57,330 nt of DNA from Bacillota bacterium. Lineage in GTDB: Bacteria; Bacillota; Clostridia; Lachnospirales; Lachnospiraceae. The stretch covers positions 1-57,330 of the forward strand of contig JAEZWQ010000057.1 in the NCBI GenBank assembly GCA_023420085.1, in the 5' to 3' direction. This document shows positions 7,309 through 17,500 of the stretch, one piece after another; the stretch's first letter is position 1, and the number at the start of each line of letters is the position of its first letter. Position numbers and translations under genes: made by a program. The notes under the pieces were generated by a model. It was not told the DNA's origin and did no database searches. It saw nothing but the letters and a program-made list of their open reading frames with translations.

Positions 7309-9582
7309 ATGTACGTAGGTAAGAGTGTTAACCGTATAGATGCAGTTGATAAAGTTACTGGTAGGGCTAAATATACCCAAGATTATCATATGCCAGGTAT
7401 ATTAACAGCCAAAGTTGTTAGAAGTAATATTGCTAATGGTAAAGTAGTAAGCTTTGATTTATCAGAAGCGGAAAAAGTGCCTGGAGTTGTGGCAATCTTT
7501 ACTTGCTTTGACGTACCTAAACATGAATTTCCTACAGCAGGTCATCCATGGTCAGTAGATCCAAAACATCAGGATATTTCGGATAGACGACTATTGAATG
7601 AAAGAGTTAGATATTATGGAGATGATATCGCTGTAGTTGTAGCAAAAGATAACGTAAGTGCTGACAGAGCTAGAAGACTTATAAAAGTTGAATATGAAGA
7701 ATATGAACCTATTTTAAATGTTGAGGATGCGATGAAAGAGGGGGCAACACCTCTACATCCAGAAGTAAGAGAAAATAATATAATTGTAAGAAGCCAATTT
7801 AAGATTGGAGAAGATAATTTTGCTGATCTTAAGGATAAGGGATATAACTATGTTGAAGGAAAGTATAGCACGCAGGTAGTTCAACATTGCCATATTGAGT
7901 TACCAGTATCTAGGGGATATTTAGAAGCTAACAAAATAGTTCTTGTTTCATCTACACAGATACCTCATATAACTCGTAGGGTGTGTGCTCAAGCCTTGGG
8001 TTGTGGAATTGGTGACATAAGAATAATAAAACCTTACATTGGTGGAGGTTTTGGAAACAAACAAGATGTTTTATATGAACCATTAAATGCATGGCTTGTA
8101 AAGATGTTAGAGCAACCTGTTGAGATATTCATTAATAGAGAAGAAACATTCTCATCAACAAGAACAAGACATGCAATAGATATTAATCTAAAAACTTACG
8201 TAAGTAATGAAGGTAGATTAATTGGGCGTTGGTATGAAGGCTTTGCTGAAAATGGAGGATATGCTTCTCATGGTCATGCAATATGTGCTAACTGTGCAAA
8301 TGAATATAGAATGATGTATCAAGATGAAAAAGTTCTTGAGTCAACATCATATACAGTTTATACAAATAAGCCAGCTGCTGGTGCGATGCGTGGTTATGGT
8401 ATTCCTCAAGCTTGTTTTGCGATGGAATCACATATGGATGATATTGCGCTTTCAATCGGAATGGATCCGGTAGAATTTAGAAAGAAGAATATGATGAAGG
8501 AGGGATATGTAGATCCTCTTACAACTATTACATGCTATTCATCTAAGCTTGAAGAATTACTTGAAGAAGGTAAAAAATATATTGATTGGGATAATAAAAG
8601 AAAAACTCTAGGTAAAGACACAGGTGTTAAGCGTCGTGGAGTGGGAATGGCTCTATTCTGTTATAAAACTGGTGTATATCCTATATCACTAGAAACTGCA
8701 ACTGTTAGAATGATATTAAATCAAGATGGTAGTGTTCAGGTTCAGATGGGAGCTACTGAAATAGGTCAGGGAGCAGGGACAGTATTTGCACAAATGGCAG
8801 CAGATACTTTAGGATTAAGCATTGAGAAAATTCATATGATGCAAACTCAAGATACTGATACAACTCCTTTTGATACAGGTGCATATGCATCACGTCAAAC
8901 ATATGTTTCAGGAATGGCACTTAAAAAATCTGCGGAAGTATTAAAAGAAAAGATTTTATCAAGATATAAGAAACTTACAAATACTGATGGGGACTTTGAT
9001 ATTAAAGATGATATGATTGTCAATGGTAATGAAGTTTTAATGTCTGTAGAAGAATTGGCTATGAATGCTACATATGGACTTGATGATAGTGAGCATATAA
9101 CATCTAATGAAACTCATCATTGCACAACTAATACATATTCATTTGGTGTAACATTTACAGAGATTGAAGTTGATACAAAGACTGGTAAAATTGAAATTTT
9201 AGATATAATAAATTTACACGATAGTGGAAAGATAATTAATCCTAAGGTTGCTATGGGGCAAGTACATGGTGGTATGAGTATGGGATTAGGCTATGCACTA
9301 GGTGAAGAGTATAAGTATGATAATAAGGGAAAACTATTGAATGGAAACTTATTAGATTATAAGATGCCTACTGCAATGGATCATCCGGATTTACATGGTA
9401 AGTTTATTGAAAGTTTTGATGAATCAGGACCTTATGGTAATAAATCATTGGGTGAACCACCGACTATAGCTATAGCGCCTGCAATAAGAAATGCATTCTT
9501 ACATGCTACTGGTGTGGCAATCAATTCAATTCCTCTTAATCCACAGAAGGTTCTAGAGGAACTAGGAAAGGGAGGGCTATAA
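7309..9582 (+). CDS. xdhA: Xanthine dehydrogenase, molybdenum-binding subunit
   Basis: This 757-residue protein is the catalytic molybdopterin subunit that hydroxylates hypoxanthine or xanthine to urate. The N-terminal aldehyde-oxidase/xanthine-dehydrogenase a/b hammerhead (GKSVNRIDAVDKVTGRAKYT) is followed by the Mo-binding domains with GGGFGNK (245-251), AMRGYG (359-364), the QGAGTVFAQM segment and GEPP (715-718), where E716 is at the position of the catalytic glutamate. Length and gene order (Mo, FAD, Fe-S as separate genes) match E. coli XdhABC. It is the first gene of a tight three-gene operon, with xdhB starting 2 bases after the stop. Substrate could be another purine or N-heterocycle; the nearby NCS2 permease (24344) supports a purine. 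Confidence 0.88.
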   Translation: MYVGKSVNRIDAVDKVTGRAKYTQDYHMPGILTAKVVRSNIANGKVVSFDLSEAEKVPGVVAIFTCFDVPKHEFPTAGHPWSVDPKHQDISDRRLLNERVRYYGDDIAVVVAKDNVSADRARRLIKVEYEEYEPILNVEDAMKEGATPLHPEVRENNIIVRSQFKIGEDNFADLKDKGYNYVEGKYSTQVVQHCHIELPVSRGYLEANKIVLVSSTQIPHITRRVCAQALGCGIGDIRIIKPYIGGGFGNKQDVLYEPLNAWLVKMLEQPVEIFINREETFSSTRTRHAIDINLKTYVSNEGRLIGRWYEGFAENGGYASHGHAICANCANEYRMMYQDEKVLESTSYTVYTNKPAAGAMRGYGIPQACFAMESHMDDIALSIGMDPVEFRKKNMMKEGYVDPLTTITCYSSKLEELLEEGKKYIDWDNKRKTLGKDTGVKRRGVGMALFCYKTGVYPISLETATVRMILNQDGSVQVQMGATEIGQGAGTVFAQMAADTLGLSIEKIHMMQTQDTDTTPFDTGAYASRQTYVSGMALKKSAEVLKEKILSRYKKLTNTDGDFDIKDDMIVNGNEVLMSVEELAMNATYGLDDSEHITSNETHHCTTNTYSFGVTFTEIEVDTKTGKIEILDIINLHDSGKIINPKVAMGQVHGGMSMGLGYALGEEYKYDNKGKLLNGNLLDYKMPTAMDHPDLHGKFIESFDESGPYGNKSLGEPPTIAIAPAIRNAFLHATGVAINSIPLNPQKVLEELGKGGL

Positions 9583-9583
9583 A

Positions 9584-10471
9584 ATGTACGATATTGAGAA
9601 GGTAATTGAACCAAAAAATCTTGATGAGGCATTAAGGTATTTAAGTGAAAATGAAAATTCTATTGCAATATGTGGTGGTAGTGATGTTCTTATAAAAAAT
9701 AGGGAAGGTAAATTGTTGGGGCTTGATTATGTGTGTATTAGAGAGCTTGATGAACTTCTTGGGATAAGTGAAGATGCTGAGGGTAATATACATATCGGTG
9801 CGGCAACAACTTTTACAAATATAGAGAATAATGATGTAATTAAAAGAAGGTGTCCATATCTTTCTTATGCTGTAGGACAAGTTGGTGGACCGCAGATAAG
9901 AAATATTGGTACTATTGGTGGAAATTTATGCAATGGTGTTCCATCTGCTGATTCTGCTACAAGTGTGGTTATATTAAATGCTGATTTAGTTCTTAAAAGT
10001 GTGAGGGGAACAAGAGTTATCAAAGCCAATGAATTTTTTGTATCAGCAGGAAAGACTGTTAGAGAAAGAGATGAATTATTGGTAGAGATAGTTATACCAA
10101 AAGAAGAGTTAGATGGATATGTTGGTAAATATACAAAATATGCAATGAGAAAGGCTATGGATATTGCAACTCTTGGTGTTGCGATGAAAATAAAGGTTGC
10201 AAATGATACCATTGAAGATATAAAAATTGCATATGGTGTGTGTGCTCCAATTCCTTTAAGGGGAGTTATGCTTGAAAATGAAATTAGGGGAAAGAAAATT
10301 ACTGATGATCTAATTTCGATAATTGAGAATAACTATAAGAAGGATATTAATCCTAGAGATAGTTGGAGAGCATCTAAGGAATTTAGAGAAAAAGTAGTTA
10401 GTGAAATATTAAAGCGTAATATTTCTGATCTAGTTGTTAAGGTTGGAGGTAAAGATGTATACAGTTATTGA
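9584..10471 (+). CDS. xdhB: Xanthine dehydrogenase, FAD-binding subunit
   Basis: This 295-residue FAD subunit passes electrons from the Fe-S clusters to NAD. The N-terminal PCMH-type FAD-binding domain shows AICGGSDVLIKNREG (about 30-44) and the central IRNIGTIGGNLCNGVPSADSA motif (105-125), which contacts the FAD. The C-terminal CO-dehydrogenase flavoprotein domain follows (KYTKYAMRKAMDIATLGVAM). The length agrees with E. coli XdhB (about 292). It starts 2 bases after xdhA stops, with its ribosome site inside the end of xdhA (aaagggaggg). Its last 17 bases overlap the start of xdhC. Nothing suggests truncation. Confidence 0.88.
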   Translation: MYDIEKVIEPKNLDEALRYLSENENSIAICGGSDVLIKNREGKLLGLDYVCIRELDELLGISEDAEGNIHIGAATTFTNIENNDVIKRRCPYLSYAVGQVGGPQIRNIGTIGGNLCNGVPSADSATSVVILNADLVLKSVRGTRVIKANEFFVSAGKTVRERDELLVEIVIPKEELDGYVGKYTKYAMRKAMDIATLGVAMKIKVANDTIEDIKIAYGVCAPIPLRGVMLENEIRGKKITDDLISIIENNYKKDINPRDSWRASKEFREKVVSEILKRNISDLVVKVGGKDVYSY

Positions 10472-10931
10472 TATGGTTGTAAATGGAGATGAAGTATCTA
10501 TACCAGTGGATTCAAGAGAGACACTGCTTGAAACTCTTAGAGATAGACTAGGTTTAACTAGTGTAAAAAAAGGGTGTGAGGTTGGTGAATGTGGTGCTTG
10601 TACAGTGCTTATAGATGGAGAACCTATAGATTCTTGTATATATCTTGCTGTATGGGCTAGAGGTAAGGAAATAATTACGGTTGAAGGTCTTTCTAATGGG
10701 AAGTGTCTTCATCCTGTTCAACAGGCTTTTGTTGATGAAGCAGCTGTTCAATGTGGATTTTGCACACCGGGATTAATTCTTACTGCTGTAAGTATAGTCA
10801 ATAAAAATAAGAGATTTACAAGAGATGAGTTAAGAAGAGAGATTTCTGGGCATCTTTGCAGATGTACAGGATATGAGCATATTTTAACTGCAGTAGAAAA
10901 AGCTATAGAACAAAATCTACAAACAAAATAG
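10455..10931 (+). CDS. xdhC: Xanthine dehydrogenase, [2Fe-2S] subunit
   Basis: This 158-residue protein carries the two [2Fe-2S] clusters that link the Mo site to FAD. The N-terminal plant-ferredoxin-like cluster uses C41, C46, C49 and C61 (CEVGECGAC...C). The second, family-specific cluster uses C100, C103, C135 and C137 (CGFC...CRC). The start is ATG 10455, 6 bases after the ribosome site ggagg (10445-10449). An upstream in-frame codon at 10434 lies deeper in xdhB without a ribosome site. The 17-base overlap with xdhB points to translational coupling. A strong terminator follows at 10946. Confidence 0.9.
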   Translation: MYTVIDMVVNGDEVSIPVDSRETLLETLRDRLGLTSVKKGCEVGECGACTVLIDGEPIDSCIYLAVWARGKEIITVEGLSNGKCLHPVQQAFVDEAAVQCGFCTPGLILTAVSIVNKNKRFTRDELRREISGHLCRCTGYEHILTAVEKAIEQNLQTK

Positions 10932-10945
10932 AAGTGTAATATATC

Positions 10946-10975
10946 AAAGCCCTAGAAGTAGCCTTCTAGGGCTTT
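10946..10975 (+). terminator. Terminator of xdhABC
   Basis: Perfect 13-bp stem aaagccctagaag (10946-10958) / cttctagggcttt (10963-10975) with a 4-base loop, 15 bases after the xdhC stop. Confidence 0.88.
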
Positions 10976-11224
10976 AATAAAGCAACGGTAAAGGAGTTAT
11001 GAAAGAGATAATCTAGGTTGTTAATGCTAAAGTTAGTGAACTATTAGTATATGCTAGAGTAGATTAACATGGGATATAAGAGAGATGTTGATGGTACGCA
11101 GTAGACCATATTATATATGCGTATGCATAAGAAATAGATTGTATAGCATATGAAAATATTTACTATTTCTAAGTATAGAAGAGTTATAAATATGTACAGA
11201 TACATTGATTATATATATTGTATT

Positions 11225-11265
11225 GGTTAGGGGAAAAATATTATTTTTTCATCTAACCTCTTTTT
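11225..11265 (+). terminator. Orphan terminator-like hairpin
   Basis: Stem ggttag (11225-11230) / ctaacc (11253-11258), with an inner stem gaaaaa / tttttc (11233-11238 and 11245-11250), followed by tcttttta. It lies well past the xdhC terminator and ends no visible coding gene, so it may end a small RNA or be a relic. Confidence 0.45.
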
Positions 11266-11321
11266 ATGTAAAAATCAAATACTATGCATAATTCGTACGG
11301 TTTATCAAGTTAATGCAACAA

Positions 11322-11330
11322 GGGGGGGGG
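11322..11330 (+). repeat. G9 homopolymer upstream of the giant surface gene
   Basis: Nine consecutive G in a very AT-rich region, 189 bases before the ATG at 11520. Such tracts are known sites of slipped-strand mispairing, and phase variation of transcription is a possible role. A sequencing-length error at this tract would look the same. Confidence 0.6.
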
Positions 11331-11519
11331 TAGAGTGATTGAAAAAATGTGAAAAATTTAGAGATATGTTAAAAAAATGTTGAATAAATATGGATATTTT
11401 GTTATTATTTAAATAATGCCATAGTATGCATAAATATGATTAAATAATATAATTATTATAATAGTATACTATAGAAAAATAAGAACAATTATACACAAAA
11501 ACTATTAAGGAGAGTACGG

Positions 11520-14500
11520 ATGAAAAAAACATTATCGTTGATTTTAGCGATATTGTTAGCATTTACTGCAGTTTTACCATCGGCAGCTTATGCTGAAGAT
11601 ATCGTTAGAACAAGAAAACCTAGAAGTATTAGACCAGGAGACAATAGAGCTAATGTTTCTAAGTATTATTTTTATGAAACTGAAGAAAAGGCAGAAGCAG
11701 CACAACAGAGTCATACGCCTGGCGGGGAGCCTAGTAATACTGGGCTAGTATTATCTCAGGTAGTTTATGATAATGTTTACCCAGCTAATATGCTTTATCA
11801 ACCTCCTTTTAAAGAATATCATGATAAGCTTTTTAAGGGTTGGTTTTATAAGAGTAATGGAACAGAAACTGAGGTTGAATTCTTAAAGCCAGTAGAAGTT
11901 AGTGGACAAAAGGAGTTCTTCGTATATCCTAAGTATAGTACGATGATATATGCTAACTTTATGGAAGGCACCTCTGTTTTGGGGTCTGCAAAAGTTGATG
12001 AGAATGGCCAAATTAAAGTGTCTGAATCAATACCACCTCAACCAGAAAGAACTGATAAAAAGTATGATGGTTGGACTATTGGCAAACCGTATGCTTCGGT
12101 TGAAGAAGCTACTAAAGAAAATGTGTTATTTAAATTTGGTGAAACTAAACTTACAGAAAACACAAATTTATATGCGATAGCTAAGGATATAGTAAAAATT
12201 ACATATGATCTACATGAATTCCCAGGAACTATTGGTAAGGAACTAGATAGAAAAAAGGTTGAAGCTGATGGTGTATCTGTTATTACTAAGGGTGGAACAT
12301 GGGATGAGAAAGCAGAAGTTTGGAATAATGGAACATCAATAGAGCAAGAACTAAATGATCATCCAGAAAACTATGGATATTCATTTGATACATGGTATGT
12401 AGAAGAAGTTAATCAAGCTGCATTAGATAGTGCAACTGAAGGTACGGATGCTATTAAAAAAGTTCCTCTAATGGTAGATGGTGGTAAGTACTATTATAAG
12501 ACTAGCGATGGAACTAAAGGTGAACTTTTTAAACCTTCTGAATCTACTATTATACATTTAGGTTTAACTCCTCTTGATAGAAACTTCCGTCTTATCTTTA
12601 TGAATGAGAAAAGGCCATCGCCTAACTATCGTCCAGATGGTAATGTAGAGGGAGCTAACTATGTATACTATGGAGATGATACCAAGTATAATGAAAAACA
12701 ATATGAGTATTATGCAACTATAGATGTAAAGAAGTTAGGAAATGGGAATACTACTATTGGAGGCAAGAATCTTGAAGAAATACTAAAGGCTAAGGTTGGA
12801 TCTATCCTTAGAGTTGGTAGCAGTCCTTCTGATGCGACTTATACATATTTAAACATTGGCAACCTACCAAAGCCTGAAGATTTTGCGGGCATAATAGCAA
12901 ATCAAGATAGCTTAAATGAGCAAGATGTTAAAAACCTTCTTTATGGGTTTGAGTATAACGAGAATAAAACTAAGACAGAGGCTGAAAAGATAACTAAGGA
13001 TAATGTCCTTGAGCTTGATTATGGGCTAGTTAATAATGATAATACGGCTGCGCTTGTTGTTTATTTAGATCGTCGCGTTATTGACCTAGCATTTTTGCCA
13101 CTATTAAGTCCAGGTCCAATGCTAAATGTTCATAATAATATCGGCTCTAGTAGTGGAGTATTTAATTCAGAAAGTTTCTTCAATGCTGTAAGTGATTTTG
13201 TTACGTATGATGAAGGAGAAAAATTTGATGCCGCAGAATGGGAAGAAGAACATTACAATAAATTAATGCCTTATGATCCTGAATATGGTGGCTTTCCTGA
13301 TTTGCCTTATGATTGGTCAGCCGTAAAAGCTTATAGTGATACACTTTTAAATAATGATGAACATTATGAATTTTCTGGTGATCCAGAAGCACCAACTGCG
13401 AATGACTATTTCCTTGGTGCTCCTTTAGTGAAAGACTTGGTTTCTAAATTTCCATATTTTTTAACAGGAATTTTTGGAAATAAAATTTATTTCAAATTTT
13501 CTGAAAAAGATTGGAAGAAGTTTAAAGGTTTTTCGGCTACTACGATAACTAATAAAGAAGGTACTAAAATTGAGCTTCCAGCAGCTAATGCTTCGGAAGA
13601 AGGTAAAAAATCACCATCCTTTGTATATGGTCAAGATACTTTTACAAGATGGATTGGTATAATCAATGCCATGAATGAAGAAATGTTTAAAAACATTCGC
13701 GGTTTTAATGAGTATGCTAATATCCACACATTCAACCCTGATTTGGATATGGCATTATATAACAATAATGCTAAAGTCAGCTTTAAATTTAGAGCAACTG
13801 GAAAAGGTGGTAAGGGTTTAGTTGAACAAATTGTACCAATTACTTTAGAACGCGATTTTAGAAATTCGACTGAAAAAGCAATTTGGGATGATGATAAAGA
13901 CACATATAGTGAATATACTCAACTATATGGAAAGATTTTAGATGGTGATATGGGCACTCGTTTGACAATAAATGAAAGCGAAGCCAAAGATCCTAATAAT
14001 CATAAAAAACTCATTAAATTAAGTAATGGTACTCCTACTTTCTGGCTTGGTACTGAGTTTAATTATCAGACTAATCGTATGCCAAAGAGATATAGTGCTG
14101 CCATTGTACCAATTGAAGTAACTGAAGCAGAAAAAGATAAATCTGCAGATGAGAAAAATAAAATTATTAGCACTGAATTAGGAACTAAAGTCGGAACGCC
14201 TGAGTTTAAAAAAGTTTGGGAAAGTGGTGCTAAAGATTTTATTAAAAAGCGGGTTATTTCTTTCGAAGGTAAGCCAGCAGTATTTGTTACTCGTGATTCA
14301 GAATCAACCGGATTTAACCAAGCAGAGTATAAGCCACTACCAGGCTTTACGGTTATTGGTGGTGAAAACTATGATGCAGATAAAAGTAAACAAATTGGCT
14401 CTGTCAGTCAAATTTCATCTTATGAAAACTTAAATAAAGGATTAGAAGCTTATAATGTTGTATTAAGTAGAGTAGCTACTGATAATATGGAAGAAGCTGC

Positions 14501-17500
14501 TAAGACTGAAAGTATTGATGTTCGAGGTAATAAACAGGCTCCATTATGGTGGATAAATCCTGATAAGTTGATAAAAGCTGATGGTAGTGGATTTAACTTT
14601 AATTTGACACAGTATCCATGGCAAGGCAAAGATTTTCAAGAGAAATTAAATAACAATCAATATTTAGGTAGAGATCCATACAACTTTGATATTTCATTTA
14701 AGCAAACTGTAAAAGATAATGATAGAAATATTGATCCTGCCGCATTTGAAAATGGTAATAGTATTCGTGAAGTATTAGAAAGTACGTATACCCCTGAAGA
14801 AGGTAATAAAGATAATTCTCTTGGATATTACTTCAATACTAATGATAATGATACCTATGTAGAAAATAACTATGCAGTTCCTCTATACTACGTACGTAAT
14901 AAATACAAACTAACATTTGAACTTGGTGAAACACCTAAGGATACGGAACTTACAAATCAAGAATTTAATGACATCCCATACAATGCACTACTAGTAGGTA
15001 GCAAGCCGGAAGATAGACCTTACTATGATGGAGCAGGTCTAGAAGAATATGTTAAAAAATTTACTGACAGACTACCTCAACGTGATATTAATGGAAATAT
15101 TACAAACAAAGACAACCTAATATTCAATCAAAAAGGTGATAAATATTTCGCCGGATTCTACCTTGATCCTGCTGGAGTATTTAAGTTTGATCCTACAACA
15201 ATGCACATGCCTGAACATAACATGAAGGTATTTGCTGTATGGAAACCATATGTATATAAAGTATACTTCCATGCACTAGAATCAACAGTTATAGGTGCAG
15301 ACAACAAAACAAATATTAGATATATACAAGTTGTAAAACCAAATGAGTTTGCAGCTCCAGTTGGTAGTCAGTATGCGCAACTACCTACAGGTATGACACG
15401 TGATAACTTCCTTGGTTGGATGGAAAAAGGAAAATCTAATGTATTTGATTTCTTAAAACCGATAACTGGTGATGTACATCTATATCCAAAATGGAAATCA
15501 CAAAAGTCTAGAATAGTTTATGTGTATGATTATGATTTAAATAAAGAGAAACTTTCAAATGAAGACTTCAATAGTATAATCGAACACTTATTAAATAATA
15601 AAAAAGAAGGTGAAAATCCTGTAGGTACAGAAACAAATCCTTTCAAAAAGGATGATGTATTCTTCCTATCACCATATACATACACAATTGATAGGGACTT
15701 ACATGTAAGATCGCCTCTAGGATTTAAGGATGATACAACGCCTAAAGAAGTTTTACAACCATCAGCACCAAAAGGCAAAAAAGCCTTTGGAAAAACCTTC
15801 CTTGGATGGACAATCTACTATCGTGAAAGAAATACTGATGGAACAAATATTTGGAATGAAATAAAAGGTAGAGAAGATAAGAATAAGATTTACTACTATA
15901 ATTCATTATTTAATCTTGACCTAAACAACACTACAAAAGTTCATGGTGTTGGCGATGGAATAATGTTCTTCGTTGCAAACTGGGGAGAAAGTGTTGGAGA
16001 TACAAAAATAACATTCCATTCTAACTACCAAAATGGAACACCGGAGAAGGAACACGAAGTTATATTGAAGGGTGGAAATCTATTTGCACTACCAAATATG
16101 ACTGAACAAATAAATAAAGGAAATAATGGAGTTACAGATACTACAGTACTAGGCTGGAAAAATGGAGACTACTTCTTTAAGGGATGGTCAACTCAAAAAG
16201 ATGGCGGAAATCTATACTACAAACCGGGAGATAAGATATATGTTGATTCCCTAGATGAAATGACATTTAACCACCTATATGCTATATGGGACGAAGGAAT
16301 CGAAATAACTCTACAAAAAGTTTGGAAAAATGTTGACCCTGTAGAAGGATTTAAAGTTGGACTTTTACGTAGAGAACTTGGAGCAACTTCAAATGATGGA
16401 TTAAATGGATTTAAACCATTAGCAGAAACAATACAGGACGTTCCTACAAATGATACAAAACTTACATGGAGAATGCCAAAAGTATCAGAAAATGGAAAGA
16501 AGTATATATATGTAACTGCTGAGTTTAAAGCTGACCAAGAAGAAGCATTTAAGTCAATGGCTAAATGGTCAGATCTTGGAATAAATGTAAGTTTCGATGA
16601 AGGTGTAGATAAGGTACAAGAATTTGGAAAAGTTTCAAACGTTGATGCAATGTCTTCTGCAACAAGAAGGTTTGAAAATGAACAAAATGGTAAAGAAGGA
16701 ATTAAATTCGTTCTAACAAATTCAAAACAAGAACCTAAAGAACCTACAGATAAACCGACCGTTGATACACCACCTGTTGGAGGAGATACTCTTCTAGTTA
16801 CACCACCAGAGGGTGCGGATAGAATACATGTAGAAATTACTGATGGTGATACAATAAATATCATGAAAGACGGTGATAAGTGGTATCCAATTAAAGAAAA
16901 TGGAGAACCAGACAAAGAGAACGAAATTATCGTCGAAAATCGTAAGGTTAAAATACCTGTAAAACCTGAGCAATTAAAATATGATAAACCTATAAAAGTA
17001 ACAGCAACGGATAAGGCAAACAACAAGAAAGAGTCAGAAGCAGTAATAGTAGTACCAGAAGTACAAACATCTGAAAAACCTACAGATATAAAACAATTAC
17101 CAGGTACAGATGAAAATTCTATAATAACAGGTAAAGGTGTACCGGGATCAACAATTACTGTATATGATGAAAATAATAATCCTATTGCTAGTACAAAGGT
17201 AAATGATGATGGAAGCTGGACTGCAGAAGTTCCTAAGAATAAACTAGGAAATAGTGATCCTGCACTTGTTAAAGTATCACAGACAGAAAAAGATAAACAT
17301 CCATCACCACCACCTACAGATCCTACAGAATACACAACGATTGATAAAAAAGGACCTGATGCACCTGGAGTAGATGCTCCAAGAGAAGATAGCGAATCAT
17401 TAAAGGTAACACCTAAGGCAGATACTGAAAAGCTAGTTATACAGTTACCAAATGGTGATACAAAAACATTTGTAAAAGATGATGATGGAAAATGGTACCC

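Larger units (their letters stand above)
10976..11519 (+). other. 544-base intergenic region before the giant surface gene
   Basis: It contains no intact gene. A ribosome site (aaaggag) precedes an ATG at 10999 that reads MKEII, a stop, then VVNAKVSELLVYARVD and a second stop at 11065: either a tiny peptide or a decayed gene start. A terminator-like hairpin lies at 11225-11258 and a G9 tract at 11322-11330. A 14-base palindrome (attatttaaataat, 11404-11417) and tataat-like -10 boxes (11457-11462, tatact 11465-11470) without good -35 boxes precede the giant gene. Its ribosome site is aaggagag. Confidence 0.5.

Noticed and set aside
10434..10454. Earlier in-frame start for xdhC
   Set aside because: ATG 10455 has a well-placed ggagg, and the resulting length equals the family's usual length.
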